In this document: positions 1-6,676 of the stretch, piece by piece
Layout: each line of letters starts with the position of its first letter
Numbering within the stretch: the first letter of the stretch is position 1
NCBI GenBank assembly: GCA_022425445.1
Contig: JAKMFM010000124.1
Coordinates: forward strand, 1-11,479
Direction: 5' to 3'
DNA: 11,479 nucleotides
DNA from: Planktomarina sp.
Lineage (GTDB): Bacteria; Pseudomonadota; Alphaproteobacteria; Rhodobacterales; Rhodobacteraceae
Notes under the pieces: model-generated
Seen by the model: only the letters and a program-made list of their open reading frames with translations
What the model was told of the DNA's origin: nothing
Database searches by the model: none
Position numbers and translations under genes: made by a program

Positions 1-48
1 GCACTGGAAATTTTTGACGCCTGGCGGGCAAAAGGCGTCATCGCTTGA
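1..48 (+). CDS. C-terminal end of an unidentified gene (partial)
   Basis: The first base begins an open frame of 15 codons ending in TGA at 46-48, reading ALEIFDAWRAKGVIA. The codons look like normal coding sequence for this window. A gene entering from the left in the same direction as the racemase gene is the simplest reading. Too little is visible to name a family. The next start codon is about 215 bases away, so no translational coupling to the racemase gene is implied. Confidence 0.45.
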   Translation, partial: ALEIFDAWRAKGVIA

Positions 49-250
49 TTGAGACGCGAGAAGAGCGCACAAATCGAAAATCCTTTGGACGCCGCCACAC
101 AGTCACCTTGAGCATATTCGGCAAAGCCAGTTGATCGCGTTCTTTCCGGCAATGCCAGCGCTATTTCGCATTTCAAAAACGAGCCCCCTTTATTGAGAAA
201 AAGATTGTTTTTGAGTCCACAGCCATTGCAAGCTTTGCGCCATAGACCTT

Positions 251-257
251 GAGGAGG
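251..257 (+). promoter_or_regulatory. Strong ribosome-binding site deciding a TTG start
   Basis: GAGGAGG is complementary to the 3' end of 16S rRNA and sits six bases upstream of TTG at 264. It is the strongest Shine-Dalgarno I saw in the window and selects this rare start codon for the racemase-family gene over the TTG at 249, whose second and third codons are made of the same bases. Confidence 0.75.
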
Positions 258-263
258 TACAGC

Positions 264-1061
264 TTGCCACATTCCACATCCAAGACTCGAGAGGTTACGC
301 AGCTTGATTTCAAGACAGATCTCGGCGCGGGTGCGCGGGCGCGGATTGGGCTGTTGGTACTGGAATCTGACCAAACTATGGAATGGGAGATGCGGCAAAT
401 GGCCGATCTTCCAGGGGTCGCCCTTTATCACGCACGGCTCGCCAATGAGGTGAAGGTAACGCCAGAGACGATGGTGCAAATGGAGTTAGAAATTCCGAAG
501 GCAGCAGCGCTTTTGCCAGGTTATCTTGGTCTCAAAGCCATTGGCTATGGCTGCACTTCTGGAACTACGGTCATTGGAGAGCAGCGGGTTTGTGATCTGA
601 TTCAAAGCCATCATCCCACTGTGCCAACCAGCAATCCGCTGACCGCTGCAAAAGCTGCACTCAAGCGATTGGGGATTACGCGGCTTGGTCTTGTGACCCC
701 CTATCGTCCTGATGTCACAGAATTGATGCAGGCGCGCTTCGAAGAGGTTGGCATCGTCATTCAATCGGTTGGCTCCTTTTACCAAGAGGATGATAGGGTG
801 GTGGGACGGATCACGCCCGATGCGATCTTAGACGCGGCACTTGCGGTTGGCCGACATCATCTAGTGGATGGTGTTTTTATTTCATGCACAAGCCTACGTG
901 CGGCCGGCATTATCGGGCACGCGGAAGCGGCATTGGGCAAACCGGTGACAGCCAGCAATCATGCTTTGGCATGGCATTTGTTGCGACTGGCTGGGATTCG
1001 TGATGGAGTCACAGCCCTTGGACGATTGTTTCACGCGCAGCTTTCGAACCGAGAAACATAA
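264..1061 (+). CDS. Asp/Glu racemase / maleate isomerase family protein
   Basis: A 265-residue enzyme of the Asp/Glu racemase superfamily, most like the maleate cis-trans isomerase / arylmalonate decarboxylase / EutA branch. These cytosolic, cofactor-free enzymes use two cysteines facing each other across the active site. Both are visible: Cys97 in YGCTSGT and Cys208 in ISCTSLR, each at the end of a predicted beta strand, with SNPLTAAKAAL (about 123-133) and TASNHALAWHLL (about 229-240) as the other usual conserved blocks. Length is normal. I chose the TTG start at 264 because GAGGAGG at 251-257 lies six bases before it; an upstream in-frame TTG at 249 would place that ribosome-binding site inside the gene. 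Exact substrate (maleate, a racemised amino acid, or an ectoine-route intermediate as for EutA) cannot be told from sequence. The downstream neighbour is a PLP lyase of sulfur amino acids. Confidence 0.82.
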   Translation: MPHSTSKTREVTQLDFKTDLGAGARARIGLLVLESDQTMEWEMRQMADLPGVALYHARLANEVKVTPETMVQMELEIPKAAALLPGYLGLKAIGYGCTSGTTVIGEQRVCDLIQSHHPTVPTSNPLTAAKAALKRLGITRLGLVTPYRPDVTELMQARFEEVGIVIQSVGSFYQEDDRVVGRITPDAILDAALAVGRHHLVDGVFISCTSLRAAGIIGHAEAALGKPVTASNHALAWHLLRLAGIRDGVTALGRLFHAQLSNRET

Positions 1062-1160
1062 ATAGGTTGGCGCTTTAGATTTTCACGCAAAAGCCGTAGT
1101 TGTATCGGATTTGATGGGCCTCGCAGAAGGTGCCAGATGACATAAAAGTAAGGAATAGAA

Positions 1161-2315
1161 ATGGATTGGCGTACAAAATTATTGAACCCTTCCCCCAAGG
1201 CGCGACAGGATTATCGCTCACTTGCCACACCCGTCTATCGCGGCTCAACTGTTGTATTTCACGAACAATCAGCTGTTACGGATGATTGGCAGCAAGCCGA
1301 GCATGGCTATTCCTATGGGCTATATGGAACACCGACGACTTTGGAATTGGCGGCGCGAATTGCGGAGCTTGAAGGGGCATCGGAGACCTTTATTGTGCCA
1401 GGGGGACAGGCGGCGATCGCGCTGATCTATTTTTCCTATTGCCAAGCCGGCAGCCATGCCTTGGTGCCGCATTCCGCCTATGGGCCGAACAAGGCAATGG
1501 CCGAAGGCATCATGCGAGGTTTAAATATTGAAGTTGAAGCCTATGATCCCCTAATCGGCGCTGGGATTGGTGGGCTGATACGCAAAAATACAAGCCTCAT
1601 TTGGTGCGAAAGCCCCGGCTCCGTGACAATGGACGTGCAAGATGTGCCTGCGATCGTTCAAGCCGCCCATGCCCATGGCGTTGCTGTGGCCTTGGACAAT
1701 ACATATGCGGCCGGTGTCATGTTCGATGCATTCGCTCACGGTGTCGATATCAGCATGCAGGCGCTGACAAAATACGTTGGTGGTCACAGCGATCTCTTGC
1801 TTGGCTCGGTTTCTGCGCGTGACAAACAGGCCTACGATAAGCTTGGACCAATCTATCAGCAGTTGGGCCTCGCCGTCTCACCCGACGACAGCAGCTTGGC
1901 TTTGCGCGGGTTGCAAACGCTGGCTGTTAGGTTGGAGGTATTGGAACGAAACACCCTTGAGATTGCAAACTGGTTGGCCGATCACCCGCTGGTCGCGCAG
2001 GTGCTCCATCCCGCTCTGCCCACTTGTCCAGGGCATGCTGTCTGGGCGCGCGACTTTAGCGGATCAACAAGCGTTTTTTCCTTCATATTTAAGGAGACCG
2101 TTACGGCCGACCGTGTTGTGGAGTTCATCAATCAGCTGCAAATTTTTAAGATCGGAATGAGTTGGGGTGGGGTCAACAGCCTTGCAGTGGTTTATCCAGA
2201 TTTACAACGCCCCCATCACGATTATGGTGGGCGAATTGTCCGGCTCAATATTGGCCTTGAAAAGGTAGAGGATTTGACCGGTGATTTGGCTCAAGCCATG
2301 GTGGCGTTAATCTAA
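1161..2315 (+). CDS. metC: Cystathionine beta-lyase, PLP-dependent
   Basis: A 384-residue Cys/Met-metabolism PLP enzyme (fold type I, aspartate aminotransferase superfamily). Cystathionine beta-lyase cleaves cystathionine to homocysteine, pyruvate and ammonia in methionine synthesis. Visible motifs: substrate/phosphate region YGLYGTPTTLE (52-62); PGGQAAIAL (80-88); CESPGS (149-154); PLP-ring aspartate in ALDNTYAAG (Asp179); Schiff-base lysine in ALTKYVGGHSD (Lys204); and SWGGVNSL plus RLNIGLE near the C terminus. Length is typical. ATG at 1161 is preceded by an AAGGAA-type ribosome site. In E. coli MetC the first motif has an arginine (YGRRGT) where this protein has Leu54; the YGLxGTPT form also occurs, as far as I recall, in other proteobacterial members. 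A cystathionine gamma-lyase or O-succinylhomoserine sulfhydrylase role is less likely but cannot be excluded. It lies 99 bases after the racemase gene in the same direction. Confidence 0.88.
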   Translation: MDWRTKLLNPSPKARQDYRSLATPVYRGSTVVFHEQSAVTDDWQQAEHGYSYGLYGTPTTLELAARIAELEGASETFIVPGGQAAIALIYFSYCQAGSHALVPHSAYGPNKAMAEGIMRGLNIEVEAYDPLIGAGIGGLIRKNTSLIWCESPGSVTMDVQDVPAIVQAAHAHGVAVALDNTYAAGVMFDAFAHGVDISMQALTKYVGGHSDLLLGSVSARDKQAYDKLGPIYQQLGLAVSPDDSSLALRGLQTLAVRLEVLERNTLEIANWLADHPLVAQVLHPALPTCPGHAVWARDFSGSTSVFSFIFKETVTADRVVEFINQLQIFKIGMSWGGVNSLAVVYPDLQRPHHDYGGRIVRLNIGLEKVEDLTGDLAQAMVALI

Positions 2316-2333
2316 TCAATAAATGCGAAAAAA

Positions 2334-2355
2334 GGCTGGACCCGAAGGCCCAGCC
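2334..2355. terminator. CGAA-tetraloop hairpin after metC
   Basis: Two 9-base arms (2334-2342 and 2347-2355) pair except for one A:C mismatch and enclose the tetraloop CGAA at 2343-2346. The hairpin begins 19 bases after the metC stop, fitting a terminator for metC. However, the run of six A at 2328-2333 is on the left side, so the classic hairpin-plus-U-tract arrangement exists only for transcription coming from the right on the minus strand. On the plus strand the hairpin is followed by mixed sequence. Confidence 0.45.
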
Positions 2356-2582
2356 GCAAAGTTGTAAGTGTACTCATGGAGAAGAAGTGTTATCTATGTT
2401 ACGCCGTCCTGATGCCATTGGATCACTTAAATTTTTATGTGGTCATATTTGATGATCACACTAACTCGTAGTCATGCAAGGGAGATGGTGTTTGACAATA
2501 CCGAGACCATGGCGAGGAGTTTGGCAGTTCAATCCCCCATCTGCCTAAAGCTTTAATATGGGATCCCTTGCAGGGGGAATTT

Positions 2583-2894
2583 ATGTCTATGGCAAATCCA
2601 ATTTTTACCTACAATAACGCCAGCGCCAGTTGTGCGCTTTGCGATCGTACAAAAAATCCCCACCCGGATTATAGCCATGAACCTATTGTTACAACGCGCA
2701 TACAACTCCATCGAGGAGATAAAGAGCTCTGCATTAATTGCTATTGGGATATCGCTGCAGTCGCCAAAAACTCCCAAACAAAGCTACAAGATATCGTCAG
2801 CGAGAAGCTCAATATAAGGCTGCTCATGCGAAAGAACCTTCCCAATGTCTCTGAGCGCCAACTGTCCGAATCCAATGATCCAAGAGAAGATTAA
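2583..2894 (+). CDS. Small protein with two CxxC motifs (putative zinc-binding)
   Basis: A 103-residue soluble protein I do not recognise by name. Two knuckles, CALC (17-20) and CINC (50-53), are spaced 29 residues apart, the usual layout of a four-cysteine zinc ribbon or treble-clef-like site. The segment between holds three histidines, and the C-terminal half is a charged, probably helical stretch with an acidic end (SESNDPRED). I chose ATG at 2583 because AGGGGGA lies four bases upstream; a TTG at 2568 in the same frame would be upstream of that site. No signal peptide or membrane segment is seen. It lies 90 bases before the photolyase-like gene in the same direction, so co-expression is possible. 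The role could be nucleic-acid binding or structural; this is inference from the metal motif only. Confidence 0.65.
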   Translation: MSMANPIFTYNNASASCALCDRTKNPHPDYSHEPIVTTRIQLHRGDKELCINCYWDIAAVAKNSQTKLQDIVSEKLNIRLLMRKNLPNVSERQLSESNDPRED

Positions 2895-2984
2895 ATGCGT
2901 AAAACCGGATGTCGAATTGGCAGCGATAAAATCTAGTTTGACCAGATCAATGCACCCAAATCATGTACCAACCAAAAGTTTCAA

Positions 2985-4520
2985 ATGTCACAAAAACACA
3001 ACATAATTTGGTTCAAGCGCGATTTAAGGGCCGATGATAATGCTCCCCTCCTCACTGCTTCACGCCAAGAGGATCCCGCCATTCCTCTCTATATCGTGGA
3101 GCCGGATCATTGGCTCCAACCGGATGCATCGCCGCGCCACTGGCACTTTATTCACGACTGTCTGTGCGATCTAAACATCGAGTTGCAAGATTTGGGGCAG
3201 GAGTTGGTCGTTAGAGTTGGAAGTGCTCTAGACATCCTAGCACAGCTTCACTCAGACTATAATATTGGCACGCTATACACCCATGAAGAGACGGGAAACC
3301 TTTGGTCTTACAGACGAGATATTGCCGTGCACAATCTCTGCACTGATCTCGGTATCCGCCTCCAGACCAGCCCATCAAATGGCATTGTGCGAAGACTCGG
3401 CAATCGCGATAACTGGTCCAGTATCCGATACAATCGCATGGCGGAAGCCCTTCATCCAAAACCAAATGCCTTACAAGCAGTCGAACGCTGTCCATCAGAT
3501 GCATTGCCAACCAAATACGATCCGATGTTTGGAAAACTGCCAATTGGCCAGGTTCAAAAAGGCGGCAGAATTCAGGCGATAAAGGATCTACGAAGCTTTC
3601 TTAATGATCGCTCTCGCGGTTATCTTTCGCATATTTCCGGGCCCAATAAATCCGAATTTTATTGTTCGCGCCTATCCACTCACCTCACGTTTGGAGCGCT
3701 GTCTGCCCGAGAGGTCAGCCAATCGATTGCAAAACGGCGTGCGCAATTATCTAAGGAAGAAAACAAGAGTTTTGGGCGCAATCTACGCGCCTTTGAATCA
3801 CGCTTAGCCTGGCGATGTCATTTCATTCAAAAGATTGAAGACCAGCCAGAAATTGAGACGCATTGCATGCATCCCGCCTTTGAAAATCTGCGCGAAGCCA
3901 CGCATAATCCCGCGCATTTTCAAGCCTGGGCAGATGGGACTACGGGTTTTCCCTTTATCGATGCCTGCATGCGTAACCTCATTGCTAAAGGGTGGATCAC
4001 ATTTCGCATGCGCGCCATGCTCGTCAGCTTCGCCAGCTACCAACTTTGGCTCGATTGGCGCGTCACGGGACCTCATTTAGCACGCTTGTTTACAGACTAT
4101 GAACCCGGCATCCACTACAGCCAAATGCAAATGCAATCCGGTGTCACGGGCATTAACGCCATTCGAATTTACAACCCAGTCAAACAGTCCAAGGAGCATG
4201 ATCCAAACGGCGTTTTTATTCGAAAGTGGATCCCAGAACTTAAGGAAATTCCAGACGATTATGTGCACGAACCCTGGAATTTCACACCAAATTTGATTTC
4301 GTCCAGCAAATTTAGACTTGGGCAGGATTACCCGGCCCCGATCGTGGACAATATCACAGCAACACGGGCTGCGAAGGAAAAGATTTTTGAAATCAAAGAT
4401 GGGCCAGGATTTAAAACCGCGGCAAATACTGTTTTCGTCAAATTAGGAAGCCGCAAGGTCCAGTCGCGCAAGGCGCGTAAAGCAAAGCCAAAGACTGATG
4501 GCCAGTTGTCTCTTTTTTAA
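2985..4520 (+). CDS. Photolyase/cryptochrome family flavoprotein, divergent active site
   Basis: A 511-residue member of the photolyase/cryptochrome superfamily. The N-terminal Rossmann-like antenna domain opens with IIWFKRDLRADDN (about residues 7-19). The all-helical FAD domain follows, with SRLSTHLTFGALSAREV, the NPAHFQAW block (308-315), TGFPFIDACMRNL (320-332), RIYNP and a WIPELKEIP...VHEPW segment. Family members bind FAD and repair UV photoproducts or sense blue light. Several key positions differ from class I CPD photolyase: against remembered E. coli PhrB numbering with a constant offset of one, W306 is Ala305, W382 is Met381, W384 is Met383, E274 is Arg273, N341 is Phe340 and N378 is His377, while W277 and W359 are kept. 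The tail is lysine/arginine rich and ends QLSLF, a consensus sliding-clamp motif. ATG 2985 has only a weak ribosome site. Family membership is near certain; CPD repair activity is not, so no symbol is given. Confidence 0.9.
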   Translation: MSQKHNIIWFKRDLRADDNAPLLTASRQEDPAIPLYIVEPDHWLQPDASPRHWHFIHDCLCDLNIELQDLGQELVVRVGSALDILAQLHSDYNIGTLYTHEETGNLWSYRRDIAVHNLCTDLGIRLQTSPSNGIVRRLGNRDNWSSIRYNRMAEALHPKPNALQAVERCPSDALPTKYDPMFGKLPIGQVQKGGRIQAIKDLRSFLNDRSRGYLSHISGPNKSEFYCSRLSTHLTFGALSAREVSQSIAKRRAQLSKEENKSFGRNLRAFESRLAWRCHFIQKIEDQPEIETHCMHPAFENLREATHNPAHFQAWADGTTGFPFIDACMRNLIAKGWITFRMRAMLVSFASYQLWLDWRVTGPHLARLFTDYEPGIHYSQMQMQSGVTGINAIRIYNPVKQSKEHDPNGVFIRKWIPELKEIPDDYVHEPWNFTPNLISSSKFRLGQDYPAPIVDNITATRAAKEKIFEIKDGPGFKTAANTVFVKLGSRKVQSRKARKAKPKTDGQLSLF

Positions 4521-4698
4521 AGCTAGATAATATGAAAATGAATGATTGATATGCGCACAACAGTCAGTCTTTGCGTGCTTTAAGGCTGCCTATTCCTCCG
4601 CCGATATTGATAAAATGGCGTCTCGCTATACTTCATCTGAAATCAGCTTGTGACTTTAAACTGGCCTGCTGTGACAGGTGAAAGGTATTGGTATTGAT

Positions 4699-5682
4699 AT
4701 GTTAAACATCGCCGTCATTGGCGCCGGGCTATCAGGTCTTACGGCGGCAAACATCTTGAACACACATGCCAATGTGACCGTATTCGACAAGGCCAAGGGA
4801 CCCAGCGGGCGCCTCGCGACGCGGCGCGCCGACCCCTACAATTTTGATCATGGTTGTCAATTTTTCAGCGCAAAATCCAGCACTTTTAAAGAATTCTTAG
4901 CGCCCATGCTGCGCCAAGGTGTGATCAAGCCCTGGAATGCAACTTTTGTTGAAATTGAAGATCGCCAAATTACCAAATCTCGGCAATGGGATGCGCAAAC
5001 CCCTCATTATGTCGGATCACCAAGTATGAATGCAGTTGGGAAATTCCTGAGCCAGAGCCTGAGCCTTGTTCTTGGTACAGCTGTCACCGCAGTGAAAAAA
5101 AAACCAAAAGGCTGGGTGTTAAAAGGTGAGACCGGCCAAAATTTGGGGCAGTTTGATTGGGTTGTTTCGGCTATTCCTGCGCAGCAAGCTGCCCAATTAT
5201 GGCCCGAAGATACGTCCTTTTACACCAAAATAAAATCGGCCAAAATGGAGGGTTGTTTCACTCTCATGCTCGGCTTTGAGGCCGGATTACCAATGGATTA
5301 CCAAGCCGCTTTGGTGCGCGGCGAAGATATCAGTTGGATTTCTGTAAACTCTTCCAAACCGGACCGTAACTCTGCGACCTCCCTGCTTGTTCACTCAACC
5401 AATGGCTGGGCGACCCAGCATGACGATTCGGATCGCAATGAGGCTTTGCAGCACCTGCTAAAGCAGACAAGTTTGGTGATGGGTCAGGACGTCAGCCATG
5501 CAGATCACAAGGCAATTCACCAATGGCGCTACGCAAATTGCAGCAAACGCACTGGCGAGACCCATTTCATAGATCATGCGTCTAGACTTGGGGCGTGCGG
5601 AGATTGGCTCATCAAAGGGCGCGTTGAGGCTGCCTTTACCAGTGGGTACTCTATTGCACAGGATATCTTAAGCCAGCTGTAA
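4699..5682 (+). CDS. Renalase-like FAD-dependent oxidoreductase (COG3380 type)
   Basis: A 327-residue soluble flavoprotein. The N terminus is a dinucleotide-binding fold with IAVIGAGLSGL (4-14) and a closing acidic residue in VTVFDKAKGPSGRLATRR (27-43). FDHGCQFF (49-56), GSPSMNAVGKFL and the C-terminal QWRYANCSKRTGE and LGACGDWLIKGRVEAAFTSG (FAD pyrophosphate/flavin end) complete the renalase/COG3380 pattern within the amine-oxidase superfamily. Characterised bacterial renalases oxidise misreduced NAD(P)H isomers, releasing usable NAD(P)+; whether this protein does so is inference. I chose ATG 4699 because it places the glycine motif at the very N terminus; GTG 4678 in frame would add seven residues, and the purine-rich GGTGAAAGG at 4677-4685 is a rather distant ribosome site for the ATG. 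It follows the photolyase-like gene by 178 bases, and genes of these two families are often neighbours in bacteria. It converges on tsaD with one base between stop codons. Confidence 0.82.
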   Translation: MLNIAVIGAGLSGLTAANILNTHANVTVFDKAKGPSGRLATRRADPYNFDHGCQFFSAKSSTFKEFLAPMLRQGVIKPWNATFVEIEDRQITKSRQWDAQTPHYVGSPSMNAVGKFLSQSLSLVLGTAVTAVKKKPKGWVLKGETGQNLGQFDWVVSAIPAQQAAQLWPEDTSFYTKIKSAKMEGCFTLMLGFEAGLPMDYQAALVRGEDISWISVNSSKPDRNSATSLLVHSTNGWATQHDDSDRNEALQHLLKQTSLVMGQDVSHADHKAIHQWRYANCSKRTGETHFIDHASRLGACGDWLIKGRVEAAFTSGYSIAQDILSQL

Positions 5683-5683
5683 G

Positions 5684-6676
5684 TCAGACATCAACCAGAC
5701 GCAGATTTGGTTTTGGCTCCAGATTTTGAGGAGCGTTGTGGGCGATATAGTCCCATGTGGCAAGCGCGATCATGGCGGCATTATCCGTTGCCCATTTATG
5801 CGGTGGCAGGCAGAGCGAGACACCTGTCTGCTCGCTGATCTGCTGCATACGCGCGCGCAATTGCCGGCTTGCCGCCACACCGCCAACCACGGCCAAAGAG
5901 GCGGGTGCCTTTTGCGCGATCGCACGGCACAGCTTGGCGCCCAATACGTCCAAGCAGGCATCAACAAAGGAGGCCGCCACATCATTGATCGCAAAGTCTG
6001 GATGGGTTTCCACATAACGCGCCACACTGGACTTCAAACCGGAGAACGAAAATTCGTAACCTGATTGAATCATCGGACGCGGAAATTTTATGCATGCGGT
6101 GCCAGAGGCTGCCATACGGTCAATCGCCGGACCGCCGGGCATTTCCAGCCCAAGGGTGCGGGCCACCTTATCATAGCATTCCCCCACGGAATCATCCCGG
6201 GTTGTGCCCAAAAGCTCATAGGAGTGTTGGTCTTCAAGATAGGCTAAAAGCGTATGCCCACCCGACACTAACATGACAAGCGCCGGATAGATGAGACGCT
6301 TTTGTTCTAAATCCACACTGCGGATATGCCCGCGCAGATGGTTCACCCCATAGCAGGGCAATGCCCAAGCCATGCTCAAAGCCTGTGCGGTCGACACGCC
6401 TACCAAAAGCGATCCCATGAGGCCTGGCCCGCGCGTAACTCCAATGGCACGAAGATCCAGACGGTCCGCGCCGGCCTGTTTCATGACCGCTTCAACGGTG
6501 GGCAAAATGGCTTCGAGATGCGCGCGGCTGGCCAATTCGGGATAAACACCGCCAAATGCCGAATGCACCTCATATTGCGAAACCGTTTTGATCGCAGCAA
6601 TTTGACCGTTTTGATCCACCAAGGCGACAGAGGTGTCATCACAGGAGGTTTCAATCCCCAATACCAAATTACCCAT
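5684..6676 (-). CDS. tsaD: tRNA N6-threonylcarbamoyltransferase subunit TsaD
   Basis: A 330-residue ASKHA-fold protein (formerly Gcp/YgjD), the catalytic subunit that transfers the threonylcarbamoyl group from TC-AMP to A37 of tRNAs reading ANN codons. Motifs: GIETSCDDTS (7-16), GPGLMGSLLVG (84-93), metal histidines H113 and H117 in HLRGH, SGGHTLL (138-144), DDSVGECYDK (161-170), FSFSGLKSS (209-217), GGVAAS (265-270) and metal aspartate D298 in TDNAAMIA. HLEGH is the usual form of the metal motif, so Arg115 replaces a glutamate; GGVAAN is usual where this has a final serine. I chose ATG 6676, which gives the family-typical N terminus (MGNLVLGIETS) and overlaps the tsaC stop by eight bases (ATGGGTAA), with AGGTG just upstream. 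A longer frame to 6733 would add 19 atypical residues. Last gene of tsaE-B-C-D. Confidence 0.93.
   Translation of the reverse strand: MGNLVLGIETSCDDTSVALVDQNGQIAAIKTVSQYEVHSAFGGVYPELASRAHLEAILPTVEAVMKQAGADRLDLRAIGVTRGPGLMGSLLVGVSTAQALSMAWALPCYGVNHLRGHIRSVDLEQKRLIYPALVMLVSGGHTLLAYLEDQHSYELLGTTRDDSVGECYDKVARTLGLEMPGGPAIDRMAASGTACIKFPRPMIQSGYEFSFSGLKSSVARYVETHPDFAINDVAASFVDACLDVLGAKLCRAIAQKAPASLAVVGGVAASRQLRARMQQISEQTGVSLCLPPHKWATDNAAMIALATWDYIAHNAPQNLEPKPNLRLVDV

Noticed and set aside
2376..2471. 31-codon + strand frame starting MEKKCYLCYAV between metC and the CxxC protein gene
   Set aside because: It has a CxxC motif, but there is no good ribosome-binding site and no homology I know; its length is expected by chance.
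2492..2497. TTGACA hexamer as a -35 element for the CxxC protein gene
   Set aside because: No acceptable -10 lies 16-18 bases downstream.
4605..4625. TTGATA and TATACT as a promoter for the oxidoreductase gene
   Set aside because: The spacer is only about 14 bases, too short for a normal sigma-70 promoter.
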